Shown here piece after piece: positions 19,251-27,927 of a stretch of 30,163 bases of DNA; the first letter of the stretch is position 1; each line of letters opens with the position of its first letter. The stretch covers positions 1 through 30,163 of IMG/VR virus record IMGVR_UViG_3300025652_000340; one strand, 5' to 3'. This DNA comes from a virus. A program made the position numbers and the translations under genes. Below the pieces are notes generated by a model that was given only the letters and a program-made list of their open reading frames with translations, was not told where the DNA came from and did no database searches.

Positions 19251-19468
19251 AATTAAAAGATAAGACATTAGAAAGAATTATTGAGAACGAAAATACTATT
19301 ACTAAATTAGAATCTATTTGTAATAGTATGGTGCAAGAATTAGGTGGTTGCGAACATCATATTTTAAATTCAAGTGATGCCAGAAAGTATGGTGTTGAAC
19401 TTGGCAGTTTAATATCTTGTTTATTGGGATGCTATGGTAAAATAAAAGACATTAGAAAGAATTATTGA
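19247..19468 (+). CDS. Small protein bounded by a 30-bp direct repeat
   Basis: A 73-residue protein, MKLKDKTLERIIENENTITK at the start and ELGSLISCLLGCYGKIKDIR near the end, with four Cys (one in GGCEHH). The 30 bases that encode residues 6-15 recur exactly at its 3' end, in another frame, and form its last codons. The C-terminus is therefore a product of recombination. Function unknown. Confidence 0.6.
   Translation: MKLKDKTLERIIENENTITKLESICNSMVQELGGCEHHILNSSDARKYGVELGSLISCLLGCYGKIKDIRKNY
19262..19291 (+). repeat. 30-bp direct repeat, copy 1
   Basis: AAGACATTAGAAAGAATTAT and the next ten bases are identical to 19446-19475, 184 bp downstream. In this copy the frame reads KTLERIIENE inside the gene. 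Direct repeats this long can recombine to delete or duplicate the interval. Confidence 0.85.
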
Positions 19469-19475
19469 GAACGAA
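19446..19475 (+). repeat. 30-bp direct repeat, copy 2
   Basis: Identical to 19262-19291 but used in a different frame. It provides the last residues and the stop codon of the overlapping gene. Beyond the repeat both copies continue with ATACT a few bases later, so the original homology was longer. Confidence 0.85.
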
Positions 19476-19493
19476 TAAAATACTTTATATTTC

Positions 19494-19505
19494 TTATTAT
19501 ATAAT
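19494..19505 (+). promoter_or_regulatory. TATTATATA box upstream of the terminase genes
   Basis: TTATTATATAAT lies 23 nt before the ATG of the small terminase gene. It repeats the box found directly before several later structural genes. A role as late promoter is inferred from repetition and location only. Confidence 0.35.
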
Positions 19506-19528
19506 TAGTAAACTAATTTAAACTGATT

Positions 19529-19774
19529 ATGGACAAAAGAGAAAACAACAAAGGTACAATAGGTAATAAAGGAGGTAGACCATCTAAAGCAGAAGAAGTT
19601 AAGATGATTGAAAGATTAACTCCATTAGAACCAAAGGCATTTAAAGCATTAGAAAAAGGAGTGGAACAAGGCGATTTTAAATATGTTCAAATGTTTTATA
19701 ATTACTATGCTGGTAAGCCAAAAGAAACAAAAGATATTTCAATTACATCAGAGCAACCTTTATTTGATTTATAA
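19529..19774 (+). CDS. Putative terminase small subunit
   Basis: An 81-residue protein with a basic N-terminus (KGTIGNKGGRPSKAEEVKMI) and a helical core LEPKAFKALEKGVEQGDFKY, followed by MFYNYYAGKPKETKDI. The GRPSKAEE segment and the GKPKET ending are common in short small-terminase proteins of Bacteroidota phages. It touches the large subunit gene with no gap. It would recognise phage DNA and load the packaging motor. It is shorter than most small subunits, so the DNA-binding part may be minimal. Confidence 0.65.
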   Translation: MDKRENNKGTIGNKGGRPSKAEEVKMIERLTPLEPKAFKALEKGVEQGDFKYVQMFYNYYAGKPKETKDISITSEQPLFDL

Positions 19775-20938
19775 ATGTTTCAGACTACAACTGCAATAAA
19801 GAAATTACACGCACTTACAAAACGTAAGAAAGTAATACAAGGAGGTACATCAGCTGGTAAAACATTTGGTATACTTCCTATTCTTATTGATAGATGTATT
19901 AGAAATCCTATAACAGAAACGAGTGTAGTATCTGAATCAATTCCACATTTACGTAGAGGTGCAATAAAAGACTTCTTAAAGATAATGATTGCAACTGGTA
20001 GGTTTAGGGATAACCAATGGAATAGAAGTACCTTAAAATACACATTTACAAATGGTTCTTATATTGAGTTCTTTTCAGTAGAGCAACCAGACAAATTACG
20101 TGGTGCAAGAAGAAATGTATTGTATGTAAATGAAGCAAACAATATACCTTTTGAAGCTTACAATCAATTAGCAATTAGAACTTCTGGAGATATATGGATC
20201 GACTTTAATCCAACTGCAAACTTCTGGGCTCATAAGGAGGTCGCTAATCAATCGGATGCAGATTTCATTACACTTACTTATTTAGATAACGAAGCGTTAC
20301 CACAAACCATTGTAGACGATATAGAATCAGCAAGAGAAAGAGCAAAGACATCTGACTATTGGAGCAACTGGTGGAAAGTTTACGGACTCGGTCAAGTAGG
20401 TTCTTTAGAGGGTGTATGTATTAAAGAATGGAAAAGTATTAAGTTACCAATTGAAGCAAGATTATTATGTTACGGAATGGATTTTGGTTATAGTAATGAC
20501 CCAAGTACATTAATAGCATTATACAAATACAACAATGCTTATATCTTTGATGAAATAATATACCAAAAGAAGCTGTTAAATAGTGATATATCAAATCTAT
20601 TTAAAGAACACGATATAAGAGAAATAGTTTATGCAGATAGTGCAGAGCCAAAATCAATAGCAGAATTAAAAACATACGGACATAAAGTGTTGCCTTGTAC
20701 AAAAGGTAAAGATTCAATTGTTTATGGTATCAACTTAATAAATCAAAATCAAATATACATTACAGAAAGAAGTAAGAACTTAATTAAGGAGTTACAAAGT
20801 TATACTTGGATGAAAGACAGAGAGGGCAACACTATTAATAAACCAATAGACGCTTTTAATCATTGTATAGATGCAGCACGTTATGCAATTACATCACAAT
20901 TAAAGAATCCAAATAAGGGGAGCTATAATATAAGATAA
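19775..20938 (+). CDS. terL: Terminase large subunit
   Basis: A 387-residue packaging motor with ATPase and nuclease domains. Walker A is GGTSAGKT (residues 23-30). Walker B is VLYVNEAN (115-122) with Glu120 as catalytic base. The nuclease triad is Asp236 in GMDFGYS, Asp288 in YADSAEP and Asp366 in HCIDAARY. Length and motif spacing fit the PBSX/XtmB-like group, which is often associated with headful packaging. A circularly closed assembly is compatible with that. The gene follows the small subunit without a gap and its stop overlaps the next ATG. Confidence 0.93.
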   Translation: MFQTTTAIKKLHALTKRKKVIQGGTSAGKTFGILPILIDRCIRNPITETSVVSESIPHLRRGAIKDFLKIMIATGRFRDNQWNRSTLKYTFTNGSYIEFFSVEQPDKLRGARRNVLYVNEANNIPFEAYNQLAIRTSGDIWIDFNPTANFWAHKEVANQSDADFITLTYLDNEALPQTIVDDIESARERAKTSDYWSNWWKVYGLGQVGSLEGVCIKEWKSIKLPIEARLLCYGMDFGYSNDPSTLIALYKYNNAYIFDEIIYQKKLLNSDISNLFKEHDIREIVYADSAEPKSIAELKTYGHKVLPCTKGKDSIVYGINLINQNQIYITERSKNLIKELQSYTWMKDREGNTINKPIDAFNHCIDAARYAITSQLKNPNKGSYNIR

Positions 20939-21090
20939 TGAATAACGAAACAATGATAGCAATAGTTGAATGCTATATACATCATAGAACAGATAAAAAG
21001 GTAAGGATTAGAAAACCAATAACACACAATGAATTTTTCTTACTTACAAAGGCTTATGAAAATTGTAAGGACTTTTTCATAAAACATTAA
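20938..21090 (+). CDS. Small protein after terminase
   Basis: A 50-residue basic protein, MNNETMIAIVECYIHHRTDK followed by KVRIRKPITHNEFFLLTKAY. Its ATG overlaps the terminase stop. The mix of His, Arg and Lys suggests contact with nucleic acid or with the terminase, but no family is recognised. Confidence 0.55.
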   Translation: MNNETMIAIVECYIHHRTDKKVRIRKPITHNEFFLLTKAYENCKDFFIKH

Positions 21091-21110
21091 CAAAAAACTA
21101 TTATATATAT

Positions 21111-21764
21111 ATGAAGATTAAAATAAACGTACCTACATCAATAAACGAAATAACATTAGGACAGTATCAAAAGTATTTAAAGATAGCAGAAAACAATCCA
21201 GATGGTAATTTCTTGGATGCTAAAATGATTGAAATCTTTTGCGGTATTCCTTTATCTGAAAGCTATAAATTAAAGATGAGTAGCGTTACTGCAATACTTG
21301 ATATACTAAATGAATTACTTAACCAAACACCTCATCATATAGAACGTTTTGAAATGGATGGCACTGAATACGGTTTTGCACCAGACTTGAACGAATTAAG
21401 TTTAGGTGAATATATTGATTTAGATAACAATGTTTCAAATTGGGATTCTATGCACGTTGCAATGAATGTATTATACAGACCAATCAAAGTAAGTAAGGTT
21501 GGTAAATATAATATACAAGACTATGATGTAGCTAATCCAGAAGCAATGAAAGATATGCCTTTAGGGGCAGCAATTGGTTCAGTTTTTTTTTTGTACAATT
21601 TAGGGATGGAGTTATCGAAGCATACGATTCTTTATTCCAACAATCAAACGGAGATGGAGGTTATTCAAAATCAGCTAACTTCGGAGCAAAATGGGGTTGG
21701 TATCAATCAATTTATGGACTCGCTGGCGGAGATATTACAAGATTTGAAGATATCACTAAACTAA
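21111..21764 (+). CDS. Tail assembly chaperone, unshifted product
   Basis: A 217-residue protein starting MKIKINVPTSINEITLGQYQ, with LNELSLGEYIDLDNNVSNWD in the middle. These are typical of the first of two tail assembly chaperones in Bacteroidota siphophages. The position before the tail completion and tape measure genes is the same as for lambda G. A run of ten T lies at codons 158-161. Without a shift, translation goes on for 57 codons (YNLGMELSKHTILYSNN and so on) and ends DLKISLN. A TATTATATAT box lies directly before the start. It should coat or guide the tape measure protein. Confidence 0.75.
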   Translation: MKIKINVPTSINEITLGQYQKYLKIAENNPDGNFLDAKMIEIFCGIPLSESYKLKMSSVTAILDILNELLNQTPHHIERFEMDGTEYGFAPDLNELSLGEYIDLDNNVSNWDSMHVAMNVLYRPIKVSKVGKYNIQDYDVANPEAMKDMPLGAAIGSVFFLYNLGMELSKHTILYSNNQTEMEVIQNQLTSEQNGVGINQFMDSLAEILQDLKISLN

Positions 21765-21847
21765 ATGTGCATCAATGTTTTACGATGCTATCATTTATGA
21801 AAGAAAAAGCAGAGATAGAAGCACAACAAATAAAAAGTAAGTTTTAA
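21111..21847 (+). CDS. Tail assembly chaperone, -1 frameshift product
   Basis: If ribosomes slip back one base on the T run at 21583-21592, the new frame stays open to TAA at 21845-21847 and gives a product of 245 residues. The shifted part includes GYSKSANFGAKWGWYQSIYG and GGDITRFEDITKLNVHQCF, then LSFMKEKAEIEAQQIKSKF. FGAKWGWYQSIYGL is the kind of motif I know from the second chaperone in related phages. A shifted fusion at this place parallels lambda G-T. This frame has no ATG suited for separate expression upstream of the motif. Confidence 0.75.
21583..21592 (+). other. Slippery run of ten T, -1 ribosomal frameshift site
   Basis: In the zero frame it is read GTT TTT TTT TTG. Both tRNAs could re-pair after moving back one base, to TTT TTT TTT GTA. 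It lies inside the chaperone gene exactly where the two conserved segments change frame. A sequencing length error in the T run is the main alternative. Confidence 0.75.
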
Positions 21848-21848
21848 A

Positions 21849-22304
21849 ATGAAAGGATTTTATCAAGTAACCGAAACAATAAAGAACCAACTGTTAGCAG
21901 ATGTAAATGTGAATACAGTAACAACTGGAGATATCACAAAAATAGATTTATCGAAGCAAACAATGTTTCCTTTATCACACATTATAGTTAATAATGTAGG
22001 TAACGAAGATAATATATTGCGTTTTAGTTTATCAGTTTTAGCTATGGATGTAGTAAACATTTCTAAAGAAAAAATTGTAGATGTATTTATAGGTAATAAT
22101 AACGAGCAAGATATATTAAACACACAATTAGCAGTATTAAATAAGTTGGTGCAAGTTTTAAGAGGTGGTACATTATATCAAGATTTATACCAATTAGATG
22201 GCACACCAAACTTTGAACCTTTTTACGATAGGTTTGAAAATGAAATGGCTGGTTGGGCATTAACATTTGATGTGATAATACCAAACGATATAAGTATATG
22301 TTAA
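21849..22304 (+). CDS. Tail terminator or completion-like protein
   Basis: A 151-residue protein, MKGFYQVTETIKNQLLADVN, then TTGDITKIDLSKQTMFPLSH and a beta-rich remainder ending WALTFDVIIPNDISIC. I recognise this as a conserved gene that follows the chaperone in Bacteroidota siphophages. The helix followed by a beta sheet and the C-terminal strand fit tail terminator proteins such as lambda U, which cap the tail tube. It begins 1 nt after the shifted chaperone stop and overlaps the next gene by 7 nt. Confidence 0.6.
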   Translation: MKGFYQVTETIKNQLLADVNVNTVTTGDITKIDLSKQTMFPLSHIIVNNVGNEDNILRFSLSVLAMDVVNISKEKIVDVFIGNNNEQDILNTQLAVLNKLVQVLRGGTLYQDLYQLDGTPNFEPFYDRFENEMAGWALTFDVIIPNDISIC

Positions 22305-22801
22305 GCAATGTTAAAGACGAACTAAATAGATTTGCGAAGTATGTAATATCACAATCAAGGGCAAACTTAACAAGACAGAAAAAGAACAGTTCTAAAGAAC
22401 TTTATAACAGTTTAGATTCAGAAGTAAAGGTAAGTGCTAATAGTTTTTCTTTGAGTTTCTTAATGGCTGAATACGGAGTGTTTCAAGATAAAGGTATAAG
22501 TGGTGTAAAAAAGAAATATAATACAAAGTACGCATATACAACTAAAATGCCACCACCATCAAAAATGGATAAGTGGATTGTAAAAAAAGGTATTGCACCA
22601 AGAGATAAAGATGGTAAGTTTATAAGTAGAAAGTCTTTACAATTTATGATTGCAAGAAGTATATTTAACAATGGTATTAAACCAAGTTTATTTTTTACTA
22701 AACCATTTGAAAAAGCATTTAAAGGATTGAATAAAGATTTAGTAGAAGCATATAAATTAGATGTTGAAGCATTAATGAAAAACAGTATAAATAATAAATA
22801 A
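22298..22801 (+). CDS. HK97 gp10-like tail completion protein
   Basis: A 167-residue basic protein. It has a helical N-terminus (RFAKYVISQSRANLTRQKKN), a central AEYGVFQDKGISGVKKKYNT and a late RSIFNNGIKPSLFFTKPFEK. The gp10 family pattern, with a conserved E-x-G turn and a final G-x-x-P/F motif before a helix, is visible. This family joins tail and connector. Spacing of 1 nt to the next gene keeps it in the tail operon. Confidence 0.65.
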   Translation: MLSNVKDELNRFAKYVISQSRANLTRQKKNSSKELYNSLDSEVKVSANSFSLSFLMAEYGVFQDKGISGVKKKYNTKYAYTTKMPPPSKMDKWIVKKGIAPRDKDGKFISRKSLQFMIARSIFNNGIKPSLFFTKPFEKAFKGLNKDLVEAYKLDVEALMKNSINNK

Positions 22802-22802
22802 G

Positions 22803-23948
22803 ATGGCAATAAATTTAAGAGGTCCATATTACGTAAGCACATCAATACCAAATACTGCTTACGCTACATTGGATATATCTGTTTGGAGTGGAGATAAAAA
22901 CACACCAGTAACTGCACAATATAGTTTAAGAAAGAATGTAGTTGGTTCAAGCGTAATAGTGCTTTTTGAAATATCAGAATTAGTTAGAGATTATTTAGAA
23001 ATTACATTTGATGGGGATTATACTGGACAAACTGTATGGGTGCAATTAGCACATACTGCTTACGCTACATTGGATTCATCTGATGTTGTTCTTTATGCAA
23101 ATACTGGTACAAGTATTGCTTTTGATGGATATTCTTATTTTGAAGAAGGGTCTTTACCTTTAGATTATATTTCTTTATTTATTAGTAATAGAGAATTATT
23201 TGTTTTAGAAGATAATACTTTTAGAATACCTATTAACACAAATAACAATCCAACAGTTGTTTTTTATAAAGATGGAGAAGTAATTGCATTTCAAACATTT
23301 AGTTCAAGTACTGAAAGTTCTGAGCAAATAAAGTATGTTTCTATTTATGAAGATGATTTTAATTACGATACATTTCAAGAAAGAGTTACAGATGCTAATG
23401 GAACTTACGAATCAAACGCTTGTTTACTATCATTCTTTGACAATTACTCAATTGGTGCAGTTGATAAAATAACTGTTTCAAATGATATAGGAATAGAAAC
23501 TATAAAAGTAAACGTAATTGAAGAATGTAAATATGAGCCAAAGAAAGTAACATTTATAAATAAGTTTGGTGCTTTACAAGATATGTACTTCTTTAAAAAG
23601 TCTAAAGAAAATTTAAGTATTAAAAAAGAATCTTATAAATCTAATATAATAGGTGCTTTCGGACAGTATAGTAAAACCAATCACGTTAACAGAAATTTTA
23701 ATGTTGTAGGTAGCGAATCAATTTCTTTAAGTAGTGGTTATTTAAGTGAAGAATATAACGAAGTATTTAAACAGTTGATGCTTTCTGAAAAGGTTTGGGT
23801 AACAAACATATTAGAAACTGGCGAACAAGTATTACCAATAAATGTTAAAACAAGTAGCATTGCTTATAAGACATCTGTTAATGATAAATTAGTAGAATAT
23901 ACAATAAAATTTGACAAATCATTTGATACTATAAACAACATTAGATAA
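22803..23948 (+). CDS. Large tail protein, Bacteroidota phage family
   Basis: A 381-residue beta-rich protein starting MAINLRGPYYVSTSIPNTAY. The second half, ECKYEPKKVTFINKFGALQD followed by MYFFKKSKENLSIKKESYKS, is a pattern I know from conserved tail proteins located between gp10-like and hub genes in these phages. A role as distal tail or baseplate component is likely. The segment TAYATLD occurs twice (from residues 18 and 84), coded by an identical 23-nt stretch. Residues 191-210 resemble part of the 1204-1665 protein. Confidence 0.6.
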   Translation: MAINLRGPYYVSTSIPNTAYATLDISVWSGDKNTPVTAQYSLRKNVVGSSVIVLFEISELVRDYLEITFDGDYTGQTVWVQLAHTAYATLDSSDVVLYANTGTSIAFDGYSYFEEGSLPLDYISLFISNRELFVLEDNTFRIPINTNNNPTVVFYKDGEVIAFQTFSSSTESSEQIKYVSIYEDDFNYDTFQERVTDANGTYESNACLLSFFDNYSIGAVDKITVSNDIGIETIKVNVIEECKYEPKKVTFINKFGALQDMYFFKKSKENLSIKKESYKSNIIGAFGQYSKTNHVNRNFNVVGSESISLSSGYLSEEYNEVFKQLMLSEKVWVTNILETGEQVLPINVKTSSIAYKTSVNDKLVEYTIKFDKSFDTINNIR

Positions 23949-25991
23949 ATGCAACAAATACAACTATATATTGAGGGGCAAAGAGTTGATATGTTTAAAG
24001 ATGAAAGTGTTTCTATAACGCAATCTATTCAGAATGTAAAAGACCCATCAAAGATATTTACAGACTTTTCTAAAACGTTTAATTTACCAGCATCTAAAAC
24101 AAATAATAAGATTTTTAAACACTATTATAATTTTAATATTGTTGGGGGTTTTGATGCACGTACAAAAAAGGATTCAAATATAGAATTAAATAATACACCA
24201 TTTAGAACTGGTAAAATAAAACTTGAAGGAGTTGATTTAAAAGACAATAAACCACATACATATAAGATAACATTCTTTGGTAATACGGTTACTTTAAAAG
24301 ATACTTTAGGGGAAGATAAACTTGGTAATTTAAGTTGGTTAGATAATTTCGTTCAATCTTATTCAAGTGCAAATGTAAAAAACATTTTACAAAATGGTAC
24401 AAATATAACTGTTGGAGGAACATCATATCCAAACGCAATTACTTGTCCGTTAATATCTGTAACAACAAGATTGTTTTATGATAGCGTAGCACATACAAAC
24501 GGAGATGGGAATCTTTATTATCATACTGGAGGTGGAAACAATTTACACGGAGTTTTATGGAGTGACTTAAAATACAGTATACGTTTAGATTTAATCGTAA
24601 AAGCTATTGAAGAAGAATATCCAACCATTCAATTTAGCGATGACTTTTTTAATCAAACAAATTCTGCGTATTACAACTTGTATATGTGGATGCACAGAAC
24701 AAAAGGAGTTGCAAAAAGTTCTACAACCTCTACACCATTATATTCTGAATTAGTTAGTAATTTATTTGCACCAACTGGTACTTTTATACCAAACATAAAT
24801 AATAACGGAACATCGGTTAATTTATCTGTACCAAGCCAATTTTCAACACCAGTTACAAATTCAACTGTTACAGTAAACAATGCTTCTATTAATGCTTATA
24901 ATGTAGTTGTAAGACTAAACGGTAGTATATACCGAACAGAATCAAATGAAATAGGAAATCATTCTTTTAGTTTAAATAATATGCCAAATGGAAGTTGGAC
25001 AATAACTTTAGAAAGTGTAACATCAAATACTTTAACTGTTGATTGGGCTTTTACAAGTGTACAAGAAGAGGGTTCTTATAGTGCTACTTTAAATTCTTCA
25101 ACTGTTCAAATAAATGAAATATTTTCTTTTTACCCAACACAACAATTACCAGAATTAAAAGTAATAGATTTTCTTACTGGTCTTTTTAAGATGTTTAATT
25201 TAACTGCCTATGTAGTTGATGACATTATAAAAGTTACCACGTTAGATGCTTTATATGCAACGTTTGAAACCTATGATATTACTAAATATGTAGATGTTAA
25301 TTCTTCAATAGTAAATATAGCGCTTCCATATAAACAAATAAACTTCAATTATGCAGATTACAAAACTTATTTGGCAAGTGTTTTTAATCAGTTAAATAAT
25401 AAAGAGTTTGGAGAATTAGAATACAAAGGAGAAGGTGATTTAACTTGGGTTGGTAGTGATTATAAAATAGACTTACCATTTCAAAAAATGATGTATGAGA
25501 AGCTAACAAACCAAAATGGTGGATGGGCAACAAGCATTCAATATGGTTTAATGAATGACGATAATTTAGAACCTTACATTGGTAAGCCTTTAATTCATTA
25601 TGTAAATTTAAGACCAAACGGAAGTACAATTATTTCTTTTAGAGATTCAGAGACTACTCACTCACAAGTTACAAGGTATTACATTCCTTTAAATAGTAAT
25701 GGTATAACTGGAACACAGCAATCTTTACATTTCAGTGCTGAGATTGATGAATATGCTTTAATTCAAAACAACGAAACCTTGTTTAAAAATTACTACAAAA
25801 ATTATATCAAAGATGTATTTAATGAGAAGCGAAGAATATCTAAGGTAACAGCTTACTTACCATTGCGAATTTTACTGAAGTACACATTAGCAGATCGGTT
25901 TATAATCGCTGGACATTCCTATAAAATCAATTCAATAACAACAAATTTAGAAACTGGAAAGTCTGAATTAGAACTACTAAATGAAGTATGA
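23949..25991 (+). CDS. Large tail hub or baseplate-like protein
   Basis: A 680-residue protein, the longest in the window. It starts MQQIQLYIEGQRVDMFKDES and has DPSKIFTDFSKTFNLPASKT (residues 32-51), a conserved start of Bacteroidota phage tail proteins that may bind the tail end. The middle (about 260-390) is Thr/Ser/Asn-rich beta structure like a carbohydrate-binding insert. The C-terminus, LADRFIIAGHSYKINSITTN, is a beta domain of the hub type. It follows with no gap. It could combine hub and host-binding functions. Enzymatic motifs are not visible. Confidence 0.6.
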   Translation: MQQIQLYIEGQRVDMFKDESVSITQSIQNVKDPSKIFTDFSKTFNLPASKTNNKIFKHYYNFNIVGGFDARTKKDSNIELNNTPFRTGKIKLEGVDLKDNKPHTYKITFFGNTVTLKDTLGEDKLGNLSWLDNFVQSYSSANVKNILQNGTNITVGGTSYPNAITCPLISVTTRLFYDSVAHTNGDGNLYYHTGGGNNLHGVLWSDLKYSIRLDLIVKAIEEEYPTIQFSDDFFNQTNSAYYNLYMWMHRTKGVAKSSTTSTPLYSELVSNLFAPTGTFIPNINNNGTSVNLSVPSQFSTPVTNSTVTVNNASINAYNVVVRLNGSIYRTESNEIGNHSFSLNNMPNGSWTITLESVTSNTLTVDWAFTSVQEEGSYSATLNSSTVQINEIFSFYPTQQLPELKVIDFLTGLFKMFNLTAYVVDDIIKVTTLDALYATFETYDITKYVDVNSSIVNIALPYKQINFNYADYKTYLASVFNQLNNKEFGELEYKGEGDLTWVGSDYKIDLPFQKMMYEKLTNQNGGWATSIQYGLMNDDNLEPYIGKPLIHYVNLRPNGSTIISFRDSETTHSQVTRYYIPLNSNGITGTQQSLHFSAEIDEYALIQNNETLFKNYYKNYIKDVFNEKRRISKVTAYLPLRILLKYTLADRFIIAGHSYKINSITTNLETGKSELELLNEV

Positions 25992-26131
25992 TAAAAGAAA
26001 TATTAGATTTATTAAAAGATACAGACTGCAAAGCAAAAGTTGTTCAATTAGCAAAGGGAAAAAATAAGTTTCCAGATAGTTTTAAAGAAGTATTTACAAG
26101 ACAAAAACAAGAAATAGAATGGAAAAAATAG
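25988..26131 (+). CDS. Small protein between hub and tape measure genes
   Basis: A 47-residue basic helical protein, MIKEILDLLKDTDCKAKVVQ then LAKGKNKFPDSFKEVFTRQK. It overlaps the previous gene by 4 nt and the tape measure gene by 13 nt, so translation is coupled on both sides. It may aid tail assembly. No family recognised. Confidence 0.6.
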   Translation: MIKEILDLLKDTDCKAKVVQLAKGKNKFPDSFKEVFTRQKQEIEWKK

Positions 26132-27927
26132 TTGTTGAATTAGAAGCAAAAACAGACAAGGCTATAAAAGGAATTGATGACATTGCAAAGAGTGTAAAAG
26201 ACTTAAATAAAACAGTTACAAAAGGCAACAAAGATACTGCTGATGGTTTAAAGAGTGTTGAGAAGTCAAGTAATTTAGTTGGTAAAGGAATTAAAGGAAT
26301 TGGTACTGCAATAAAGGCTGCTGGTATTGGTTTGGTTATTGGATTACTTGCTACTTTAAAAGACTTATTTGAGCAAAATCAAAAAGCAGTTGATTTATTT
26401 AATGTTGTTTTTGAAACTTCTGCAAATGTAGTTGGTCAAGTTGTAAATGCTTTCACAGATATTTATGACGCACTAACACAATCAAGCGAACAGTTTGATT
26501 CACTTGGAAAAGTAATGAGTGGTTTAATGACAATTGTATTAACTCCGTTTAAAAATACGTTTTATGGAATTAAATTGGCTTTACAATCAGCACAATTAGC
26601 TTGGGAAGAATCTTTCTTTGGAGATAAAGACCCAGCAACAATAAAAGCCTTAAATGATTCTATATTAGAAACAAGAACTAATATTTTTGAAGTTGGAGTT
26701 GCAGCAAATAAAGCTGGTTCTGATATTTATAATAACTTCAGTGAAGCAGTAACAGAAGTTGGTAATGCTGGAAAAACAGTAGTAAAAGAATTAAGTGAAA
26801 TTAGTGTATCTGCTGCATATAATACTGCAAAAGCAAATGTTGAATTACAAAAGTCTGCTGAATTAGCTGCTGCAAGACAAGGATTAATATTTGAAACTTT
26901 TGACAGACAAGCAGAAAAGTTAAGACAAATAAGAGATGACGAAACACGATCTATAACAGACCGTAAAAAAGCAAATGACGAATTACTTATAAAGATTCAA
27001 GAAGCGGAACAAAGTATGTTGGCACAAGCTAAAATGCAATTAGATTTAGCAAATCAAAATCTTCAAAAAGACAAAGACAATATAGAATTTAAAACTGCAC
27101 AAATAGAAGCTACAAAAGAATTAGCTGGTATTGAAGCGCAAATAGAGGGTATTCGTTCAGAGCAAAAATCAAACGCTTTAGCATTAGATAGAGAGTCTTT
27201 AGAATTAACAAATTCAAAGATTGATGCTGATGCAGAGTTAAATGCAAATAAAAAACAGTTTGAAGCAGAGCAAATAGAAAGCGAATTTGCAAGATTAGAA
27301 AGACAAAAAGTATTAAACGAACAAGAATTAGCTTTAGAAACTGAACGTTTAGAAAATAAAAGAAATTTATATAAAGAGGGTACAATTGCTTTTCAAGATG
27401 CACAGAATGAATTAACTGCATACCAACAAGCCAACGGACAAAAACAAACTGAAATTGATAAGGCAATAGGAAAGTCTAAAGAAAAAATTGCTTTAGATTC
27501 TCTTGGTGCAATTGCTGGTGTATTAGGACAAAATAGTAAGTTTGGAAAAGCGTTAGCGATTACAAGTGCTATTAGAGATACATATACTGGAGCAAACAAA
27601 GCTATTGCACAAGGTGGTATTTGGGGAGCAGTTGCAGCCGCTGGAGTTATAGCATCTGGGTTTGCAAACGTTAAACAAATAGTTGGTACAAAAGAACCAG
27701 CAGCACCATCATTTGCAAGAGGTGGCGGAGGAAGTTCTGCATCAGCACCTACAACAACACCATCTTTACCACCAGCTTTCAATATAGTCGGAGCAAGTGA
27801 TACAAATCAATTAGCATCTGCAATAGGTGGACAATCACAAGAACCGGTTAAAGCGTATGTAGTTTCTGGAGATGTAACCTCTGCTCAATCAATGGATAGA
27901 AATATTGTTGAGGGTGCTTCAATTTAA
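26119..27927 (+). CDS. Tape measure protein
   Basis: A 602-residue protein with the features of a short tape measure: a helical N-terminus (VKDLNKTVTKGNKDTADGLK), a hydrophobic segment AIKAAGIGLVIGLLATLKDL (about 64-83), long coiled-coil stretches from 240 to 450 rich in Gln, Glu, Lys and Ala, and a second Gly/Ala hydrophobic part near 470-520 (GIWGAVAAAGVIASGFANVK). The tail is Gly/Ser/Pro-rich. At about 1.5 Angstrom per residue it would set a tail of roughly 90 nm. It follows the tail hub genes, not the chaperone directly, as in other Bacteroidota phages. Confidence 0.8.
   Translation: MEKIVVELEAKTDKAIKGIDDIAKSVKDLNKTVTKGNKDTADGLKSVEKSSNLVGKGIKGIGTAIKAAGIGLVIGLLATLKDLFEQNQKAVDLFNVVFETSANVVGQVVNAFTDIYDALTQSSEQFDSLGKVMSGLMTIVLTPFKNTFYGIKLALQSAQLAWEESFFGDKDPATIKALNDSILETRTNIFEVGVAANKAGSDIYNNFSEAVTEVGNAGKTVVKELSEISVSAAYNTAKANVELQKSAELAAARQGLIFETFDRQAEKLRQIRDDETRSITDRKKANDELLIKIQEAEQSMLAQAKMQLDLANQNLQKDKDNIEFKTAQIEATKELAGIEAQIEGIRSEQKSNALALDRESLELTNSKIDADAELNANKKQFEAEQIESEFARLERQKVLNEQELALETERLENKRNLYKEGTIAFQDAQNELTAYQQANGQKQTEIDKAIGKSKEKIALDSLGAIAGVLGQNSKFGKALAITSAIRDTYTGANKAIAQGGIWGAVAAAGVIASGFANVKQIVGTKEPAAPSFARGGGGSSASAPTTTPSLPPAFNIVGASDTNQLASAIGGQSQEPVKAYVVSGDVTSAQSMDRNIVEGASI

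Noticed and set aside
27393-27782. Minus-strand frame of 129 codons in the tape measure gene, rich in Ala and Pro
   Set aside because: It is the shadow of the Gly/Ala-rich coding strand and has no promoter or neighbouring minus-strand gene.
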